Below the pieces are notes generated by a model. The model searched no databases, had not been told where the DNA came from, and saw only the letters and a program-made list of their open reading frames with translations. DNA of 64,000 nucleotides. It comes from Echinometra lucunter (Eukaryota > Echinodermata > Echinoidea > Camarodonta > Echinometridae). Shown here one piece after another: positions 61,126 through 64,000 of the stretch (position 1 is its first letter; each line of letters opens with the position of its first letter). Both the position numbers and the translations under genes were made by a program. The stretch is taken from positions 31,048,128 through 31,112,127 of the forward strand of contig CM057154.1 in the NCBI GenBank assembly GCA_029962745.1, given 5' to 3'.

Positions 61126-63625
61126 GGTACAAATAAGCAGGATATGAGGCAGCAAAAAAGAAGAAGGAAAAAAACAAACACACACACAACAACAACAAAA
61201 ACAAGGCGAGAGGCATATTTTTCCCTCCTAGCAGCAAAAAGGTGCACAGACCAATCCAATTCTAATAAAGTTAGAGCAAAACATGATGTCATGACTTTGC
61301 AAAACTTTTAGCAAAACTCTCTTTTACTTGGAGTTGACGTGTTAAATGTGTTTCTCATTATCATAAGTTTTGTGCCATATGTGAACGCAAGAGGAAAAAA
61401 AAAAAAACGGGTTTCCACTGGATATCTGAATAAGCCTTGAAGGTCTAGTAGGCATATATCTGATCGTAAGAAAACCCATTCTTGACAGGAATTATTTAAA
61501 ACCTAATTTGATCAGCTTTTATTCTTCAAATTGGCAACACCAACATTTTTATTTTATTGCTACATTTTTCTTATAAAACGTCATGTATCTGAAATGAATA
61601 GAAATTGACAGAAATTATGATGAAAAGTCAAAAAGTTGCCAATTTGCAGGGGAAAACGGTGATTTTAAACTTTCTATCACATTGCCAATTTAAGGATTTG
61701 AATGCTTATTTTCCTTTAAAAAATTTTCAGCATCAAACAACGAATATTGACGCAACCAAAATGGGCACAGTTTGTGTAGAATTTTTTGCTCTTTCTGCTC
61801 ATGTATTTGGTATGATTTTTAGGGCTTTGCATCAAAAGATATTAGGCCAAACCACAAAATGTGGACCTCGGTCACGAATGGGTTAAGATGATAGTCTACT
61901 TGAGCTCAAATCAGACCAGCTATGAAATCGGTCTACATATTAGATGTCAGTTTTGTTGATAGTTTCTCAATACTTGATGATGTATGACACATTAGATATT
62001 CCAGTGCTAGTACTTTAGATTTCCCTCTTAAAAATTTCCAGGAAGGAAAGTTAGAAAGTCCTATTGCTTGTCTTTGTTAAAAATGTTATATCAGATTGTC
62101 TTTATACTTTTGTCTCTGTTCACCCTGATTAACAATGTATAAACATTAGCCAGTTATGTAAAGGAATCTCCCTATCACTGCTGTTTACAGGAAAAAGGAG
62201 GAAAGATGTCCCACATTTCGGCTGAGCAGAAGAGGAGATTTAACATAAGGGTAAGTTTTACTAGTTTGTTTAGTGCCACATTATTATTTAAAGAAAAATG
62301 TCTGTTGGATGTGTTTACTGAGGCTGTGATGAGAGATTTACAATGAATTCAGATATTAGTAACAAACTAAAAATATTTCCACAGACTGCATCAGAGTAGG
62401 CTTGACTTGCTTACTTTGTCAGTGTAATATTGTCGTTTTTCTGCCTTCTTACACTGAAGGTGGTGTCAACAGGCATTGCATTTTGGGGTTGTCTCTCCAT
62501 TCATCCATCCTGCTTTGTCGTTTAATGTACCACTCTAGGGAGATGAATTATGGGATAAGAAGGTCAAAAGTCAAAGATCATGAGTACATGTTTATTTTGA
62601 TTTTTGTGCTATTTCTTTTGTTTGACAAACAATTTGAGCCATGAACTTTTGTTTCCCTCTTATTACAGTCTGGATTTGACACTCTGCATTCATTGATTCC
62701 GTCTCTGGCTCAGAATCCCAGTGCCAAGATCAGCAAAGCTAACATGCTTGTAAAAGGTGAGTTGTCATTACACATAATGCAAGAAATGGGTGTATCTTGT
62801 AAGGGGCAAAGTCAGTTTCTAACAGAATGGTAAGAATTCTAGACATATTGCAGTATTGCAGTATTTTACTTCATTAGAAAAAAAAAAAAATCATGAAATC
62901 ATTCATTTCAGTCTAGAGGGATAATTCCAAAGAAGTTGTCCAAGTTATCAGCGCTCCTATAGCATTGTTTCCAACATCTTTTTGACTGATTTTTCAACAT
63001 GAATTTTTAAAAGTTAGTACCTGTGATATGGAATTCTAAAGGAAAAAAGAGCATATTTTGTAGCATTTTGCGGTTTGGGACAATAGATTCTTCTGAACTG
63101 TTTGCTTTGTCTTGTAGCTGTGCACTACATCAAGCAACTCCATTCGGATTTCATACATATCTAATTGTCAATTTCTCACTCTAAATCAACAATGCTATTT
63201 CCTTGACTACTTCCTTGATCAACAATACTATTCCCTTGATCAACAGTACTATTCCCTTGATCAACAGTACTATTCCCTTGATCAACAGTACTATTCCCTT
63301 GATCAACAATACTATTCCCTTGACCAACAATACCCTTGTTTTTAACAATACTCTATTTTTGTGATGTAATTAGCCATTGAACTGAACCAATCATCAAATT
63401 ATAGACCAATTCGTGACAAAACCTTGAAGAAAAATACTGCGTATTCTTTAGCAATAAGTGTGCTTGAATGTTAATGCTATCATTATTATTATTTTTTTGT
63501 TTTACTGTTTATCATCATCTTGTAGCTGTTGAATACACCAAGAAACTCCAGGCAGACCGAAGACAAATGAAGGAAGAAATCAATCTTCTCAAGCAAGAAA
63601 TTGCTGGTTTACATACTGATATCAG
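27710..63625 (+). CDS. MLXIP: Mondo (MLXIP/MLXIPL orthologue), bHLHZip glucose-responsive factor, 15 exons, 3' end beyond the window
   Basis: Exons are 27710-28062, 38805-38911, 46946-47016, 48712-48855, 50990-51146, 52321-52416, 52995-53083, 53375-55499, 55883-56106, 56284-56455, 57352-57455, 58604-58639, 62191-62250, 62669-62756 and 63526-63625. All junctions are GT..AG with consistent phases, giving 3,926 coding bases (1,308 codons plus 2). Mondo proteins bind Mlx, shuttle between the outer mitochondrial/cytosolic compartment and the nucleus, and activate carbohydrate-response elements (TXNIP, glycolytic and lipogenic genes) when glucose-6-phosphate rises. Mondo conserved regions are visible in order: HSGHFMVS (59-66), FAKLFECMSLAY (105-116, export signal), VSPKWKTFKGLKL...DKIRLNNAIWREW (122-151, 14-3-3/NLS region), VILEGKYWKR...WRVFYKKKL (179-209) and FSDTLFTSL. 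Then come NADIIQPGLVQLQPSLDD, a Q-rich region, and a bHLH (1231-1276) leading into a zipper. The C-terminal DCD/WMC region is missing because the window ends. The start is the first ATG in frame, as the track upstream lacks another. Confidence 0.96.
28587..28694. repeat. Fold-back with perfect 18-bp arms
   Basis: The left arm AATTGCAGAATACCCCAC (28587-28604) is exactly complementary to 28677-28694. The 72-base interior contains the palindrome GTACATGCATGCATGTAC. It resembles a small MITE or a hairpin RNA-forming element. Confidence 0.75.
34412..35287. mobile_element. Non-autonomous hAT-type element with 8-bp target duplication
   Basis: Flanked by perfect direct repeats GTTCCAGT at 34404-34411 and 35288-35295. 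The ends are TAGGGCTGT and ACAGCCCTA, followed by sub-terminal arrays of TTCGG/GGTTCGG on both sides. The 8-bp duplication and TAGGGCTGT terminus fit the hAT superfamily. It is 876 bp, AT-rich inside, without a transposase frame. Confidence 0.85.
38805..38911 (+). CDS. MLXIP: Mondo exon 2: MCR III
   Basis: Encodes residues 118-153 (CVIVSPKWKTFKGLKL, then TWKDKIRLNNAIWREWHNQ). This is the most conserved Mondo segment, which in vertebrate homologues contacts 14-3-3 and contributes to nuclear import. Acceptor TTTTCCAG, donor CAAT|GTAAGT. Confidence 0.96.
46005..46150. repeat. 73-bp tandem duplication in Mondo intron 2
   Basis: Unit 1 (46005-46077) and unit 2 (46078-46150) both begin TTGACTTAATTACGTACACT. 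I see one substitution (AAAGGTATAT versus AAAGGGATAT), so it is recent. Confidence 0.93.
46265..46702. mobile_element. TTTATGCCTCCGCC inverted-repeat element
   Basis: The ends TTTATGCCTCCGCC and GGCGGAGGCATAAA are perfect inverted repeats. The interior has two diverged direct repeats (GATAACT.A..AAC..TTTGACGG.TCAAC..., then AAAGGTCAAAGGTCA). The right flank TTGACCGCGCGTGGTC..CATCTAG may also belong to it. Related, more decayed copies lie in intron 6 (52450-52870) and near 62450-62590. The family is widespread in marine invertebrate genomes, to my recollection. Confidence 0.75.
46946..47016 (+). CDS. MLXIP: Mondo exon 3: linker between MCR III and MCR IV
   Basis: Encodes FILGRRPLICQFSSPLIDSY and TTPQ (residues 154-177), in the position of the vertebrate RRKSPVCGFVTPLQ linker. 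Ends in phase 0. Confidence 0.92.
48712..48855 (+). CDS. MLXIP: Mondo exon 4: MCR IV
   Basis: Residues 178-225, AVILEGKYWKRTLCAVVKEY, then QKWRVFYKKKL, a near match to the vertebrate VLEGNYWKRR..V..EY.KWRIYYKKRL region. The donor GAG|GTAATG is followed by an intron with an unusual C run at about 48892-48902. Confidence 0.95.
49913..50328. mobile_element. TTAA-flanked (piggyBac-type) MITE, copy A
   Basis: Begins TTAACCCATTCGTG and ends CACGAATGGGTTAA, perfect inverted repeats with TTAA on both sides. It is 416 bp, the same length as copy B at 61471-61886 and nearly identical to it. No transposase. A 93-codon frame inside is not conserved in a coding manner. Confidence 0.88.
50718..50871. mobile_element. 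Small MITE with GGGCCCAATTTCATAAAAC ends
   Basis: The left CAGGGCCCAATTTCATAAAA and the right end in reverse CTGGGCCCCATTTCATAAAA are inverted repeats. They continue through TGTTATCA/GTTATCA. About 154 bp, no coding content. Confidence 0.75.
50990..51146 (+). CDS. MLXIP: Mondo exon 5: FSDTLFTSL (MCR V-like) region
   Basis: Encodes EQFQSLSRTFLDTSSDEGTP, then MILDEETLLSEFSDTLFTSL and a Pro/Phe-rich end. LLSEFSDTLFTSL corresponds to the LSDISDTLFTM segment of vertebrate ChREBP at the start of the GRACE region. Acceptor AAAAATAG is weak in pyrimidines. Confidence 0.93.
52321..52416 (+). CDS. MLXIP: Mondo exon 6: NADIIQP...LQPSLDD motif
   Basis: Encodes AHAGMNADIIQPGLVQLQPS and LDDMMDTFEPLP, matching NADMIQPDLTPLQPSLDDFM of vertebrate ChREBP. 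The following 578-bp intron is almost entirely a decayed repeat. Confidence 0.95.
52450..52870. mobile_element. Decayed TGCCTCCGCC-type element filling Mondo intron 6
   Basis: Starts near ATGCCTCTGCCTACCCAAGG and ends near AATGCCTTTGGCACCACC. It has two diverged internal repeats containing AATATCTCAAGAACC and ATGAACTTCAAACTTGGT. Same family as 46265-46702. Confidence 0.7.
52995..53083 (+). CDS. MLXIP: Mondo exon 7: linker exon
   Basis: Encodes VTKTVSPPSAPSSTYIFTGQ and QTQTQLLQQ. Low conservation. Included because acceptor (GTCTTGCAG), donor (CAACAG|GTATGT) and phase all agree with exons 6 and 8. Confidence 0.85.
53375..55499 (+). CDS. MLXIP: Mondo exon 8: large glutamine-rich exon (708 codons)
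   Basis: Residues 340-1048. It contains an uninterrupted Gln run of about 29 (53882-53968, mixed CAG/CAA) and two further Gln-dense blocks (54625-54770 and 54799-54860) interrupted by Arg, Lys and Glu. A Pro/Thr/Lys-rich end follows (TKPKQVIKPKTPAKIAPAPP). The vertebrate counterparts have a Pro-rich transactivation region here. CAG/CAA mixing argues against a simple recent expansion. The exon ends GGAGCAG|GTATTC. The frame stays open 75 codons into the intron. All large frames on the opposite strand here (poly-Leu, poly-Cys, poly-Ala/Val) are mirror images of the Gln codons. Confidence 0.93.
55883..56106 (+). CDS. MLXIP: Mondo exon 9
   Basis: Encodes KYDTSPASISIRPEGGSCTP, VRTVVLQPVKSESRPSNKAP and a Ser/Ala-rich end. 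No named domain. Acceptor CTTATCCAG, donor TTG|GTGAGT, phases consistent. Confidence 0.88.
56284..56455 (+). CDS. MLXIP: Mondo exon 10
   Basis: Ser/Thr-rich linker (SSEPPKTQTAQPPTAGFFTS...). Donor CAAA|GTAAGC, in phase with exon 11. Confidence 0.88.
56752..56994. mobile_element. Fold-back element with about 100-bp arms in Mondo intron 10
   Basis: Begins TATGGTGGCCCTGAAGTACG and its end in reverse begins TATGGTGGCCCTGAAGTACG. The two arms (about 56752-56852 and 56894-56994) differ at only about six positions. Direct repeats TACTAACA at 56744-56751 and 56993-57000 are consistent with an 8-bp target duplication (overlapping the end by two bases). The interior is built from short repeats of GAATTTC/GCATCCCA/GGTCCTGAA. 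Confidence 0.88.
57352..57455 (+). CDS. MLXIP: Mondo exon 11
   Basis: Encodes PVKETVTLPAFSLSTTPITI and SPAPSPMSVIEDME, a Pro/Ser/Thr linker. Acceptor TTGGAATAG, donor GAG|GTATGT. Confidence 0.87.
58525..58560 (+). repeat. (CCCTA)n pentamer run in the intron 11 pyrimidine tract
   Basis: CCCCCTACCCCCTACCCTAC and further CCCTA units lie about 45 bases before the exon 12 acceptor. The unit is CCCTA, not the telomeric CCCTAA. Confidence 0.85.
58604..58639 (+). CDS. MLXIP: Mondo exon 12: 12-codon microexon-like exon
   Basis: Encodes SMSDVNMSSKEE between two phase-0 introns, so it could be skipped without a frameshift. Acceptor CATACAG, donor GAG|GTAGGC. Confidence 0.78.
59504..60088. mobile_element. 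Long fold-back element with arms of about 230 bp in Mondo intron 12
   Basis: The left end AGGAGAATGCAACCCAGACA and the right end in reverse AGGAGAATGGAACCCAAGCA start an imperfect inverted repeat. It runs through GAACAAGAAAGAGTAGAC, AATCTGTTCAAGAGT, GTTGGCAACT, CCAGCATTTGT and GGACAACTCTCCAT in both arms (left about 59504-59735, right about 59870-60088). A transcript would form a long imperfect duplex. Confidence 0.82.
61036..61435. repeat. Interspersed repeat, copy 1
   Basis: Shares with 63672-64000, in the same orientation, the blocks GGCTTGTTCA.(T/A)ATGAAG.GGAAA, AAAGTTAG(A/C).CAAAA.ATGATGT, AAACTCTCTTTTA.TTGGAGTTGAC, TCTCATTA and GATATCTGA. No coding frame. Confidence 0.7.
61471..61886. 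mobile_element. TTAA-type (piggyBac-like) MITE, copy B
   Basis: 416 bp, same length as copy A at 49913-50328 and nearly identical throughout. The right end is intact (CACGAATGGGTTAA). The left end has drifted (AAAACCCATTCTTG). Confidence 0.88.
62191..62250 (+). CDS. MLXIP: Mondo exon 13: basic region of the bHLH
   Basis: Encodes EKGGKMSHISAEQKRRFNIR (1227-1246). His1234, Glu1238 and Arg1242 are the H..E..R residues that read E-box half sites in this bHLH class. HISAEQKRRFNI is shared with vertebrate MondoA/ChREBP. Confidence 0.96.
62669..62756 (+). CDS. MLXIP: Mondo exon 14: helix 1, loop, start of helix 2
   Basis: Encodes SGFDTLHSLIPSLAQNPSAK then ISKANMLVK (1247-1275), matching GFDTLHGLV...SKA of the vertebrate proteins. 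Ends with one base of the next codon (AAAG|GTGAGT), which can pair with either the exon at 63118 or that at 63526. Confidence 0.95.
63118..63174 (+). CDS. Candidate alternative terminal exon: diverged copy of Mondo exon 15 with early stop
   Basis: A pyrimidine-rich acceptor (TTTGCTTTGTCTTGTAG) precedes a frame in the right phase after exon 14. It reads AVHYIKQLHSDFIHI then TAA at 63172-63174. The first 11 residues align with AVEYTKKLQAD of the real exon 15 (6 identical), and the first 32 bases match at 23. Both acceptors are preceded by the same TTGTAG. If spliced, it would make a Mondo ending at the start of helix 2, without zipper or C-terminal domain. It could equally be a dead exon duplication. 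Confidence 0.45.
63212..63342 (+). repeat. 21-bp minisatellite, about six copies
   Basis: A 21-bp unit containing TTGATCAACAGTACTATTCC recurs with period 21 (GATCAAC at 63217, 63238, 63259, 63280, 63301, then GACCAAC at 63322). It sits between the candidate alternative exon and the real exon 15. Confidence 0.93.
63526..63625 (+). CDS. MLXIP: Mondo exon 15: helix 2 end and leucine zipper start
   Basis: Encodes AVEYTKKLQADRRQMKEEIN then LLKQEIAGLHTDI (1276-1308), matching the VEYI.KLQ.ER...EE...L..EIE.L pattern of MondoA/ChREBP. Heptad Leu/Ile positions are visible. Donor ATCAG|GTAAGA. Following exons lie beyond the window. Confidence 0.95.
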
Positions 63626-63671
63626 GTAAGATCCTGCGGGTGGGAATCGGTGTGGGCAAGCCTGGATTAAG

Positions 63672-64000
63672 GCTTGTTCACATATGAAGTGGAAATTCCA
63701 TCCTTTTTTGTGTACAAATGAATGGGATATTAGGCCACAAAAACAAAGAAAAAAACAAATACTGAGGCAAGAGATGTAATTTTTGCCTCCGGTGGGGGGA
63801 GGGGGGGCAAAGAGGTGTGGAACAGTCAAATTCTTAGAAAGTTAGCACAAAATATGATGTTGTGATATTGTCTGTGCAAGTTTTGGCTAAACTCTCTTTT
63901 ATTTGGAGTTGACACCTTAATGTAAGTCTCATTACCATATGTGGCATGGTTTACCACCCCATAGTTGAACTGTGCCAGTTTATCACTAGATATCTGAGTT
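63672..64000. repeat. Interspersed repeat, copy 2 (runs to the window edge)
   Basis: Same orientation and same block order as 61036-61435, including AACTCTCTTTTATTTGGAGT near 63891 and GATATCTGAG near 63989. Copy-specific G run at about 63795-63808. Confidence 0.7.

Larger units (their letters stand above)
58640..62190. other. Mondo intron 12 (3.6 kb)
   Basis: Contains a long fold-back (59504-60088), a TTAA-type element (61471-61886), one copy of a repeat shared with 63672-64000 (61036-61435), and G runs at about 60560 and 61113. No exon seen. Confidence 0.7.

Noticed and set aside
1..64000. CRISPR arrays, operons, bacterial or viral gene cassettes
   Set aside because: The window is eukaryotic with spliced genes. 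The periodic repeats seen are tandem minisatellites or microsatellites, not spacer arrays, and no viral gene was recognised.

Overview
This is a window of AT-rich animal nuclear genome with long introns, many interspersed elements and frequent homopolymer tracts. The style of the repeats (non-autonomous DNA elements, TACATGTA-rich stretches, TGCCTCCGCC-type elements, long G or C runs) and the protein similarities suggest a marine deuterostome invertebrate, most likely an echinoderm such as a sea urchin. The species cannot be named from the sequence.

Three genes are recognised by reading exons and GT..AG junctions by eye. A fourth is supported only as a coding exon. From left to right: (1) minus strand, 2086-3258, the first coding exon of an unrecognised basic Ser-rich protein, with the rest of the gene beyond the left edge or in exons not found. 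(2) Plus strand, 8591-13943, a complete five-exon TLC-domain membrane protein of the TLCD3/FAM57 family (292 aa). (3) Minus strand, 23121-19805, a complete five-exon EMG1/NEP1, the 18S rRNA pseudouridine N1-methyltransferase (239 aa), convergent with TLCD3. (4) Plus strand, 27710 to beyond the right edge, a very large Mondo gene (MLXIP/MLXIPL orthologue, the glucose-responsive bHLHZip partner of Mlx), divergent from EMG1. Fifteen exons are in the window, encoding about 1,308 residues. They cover the N-terminal glucose-sensing module, a very glutamine-rich central exon, and the bHLH plus the start of the zipper. The C-terminal dimerisation and cytoplasmic-localisation region lies outside the window.

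The space between exons is filled with transposon debris. It includes three copies of a TTAA-flanked (piggyBac-type) element of about 417 bp, a hAT-type element with a perfect 8-bp target duplication, two long fold-back elements inside Mondo introns, several other terminal-inverted-repeat elements, two 3' ends of non-LTR retrotransposons, and tandem duplications of 73-81 bp.

The observation most worth following is a second, diverged copy of the Mondo helix-2/zipper exon at 63118-63174, just upstream of the real one. It has a good splice acceptor and the correct phase, and it stops after 15 further codons, so its use would make a Mondo protein without a leucine zipper. Two other oddities are that EMG1 intron 2 is an open 191-codon in-frame stretch, and that degenerate copies of the EMG1 last exon lie downstream of the gene.
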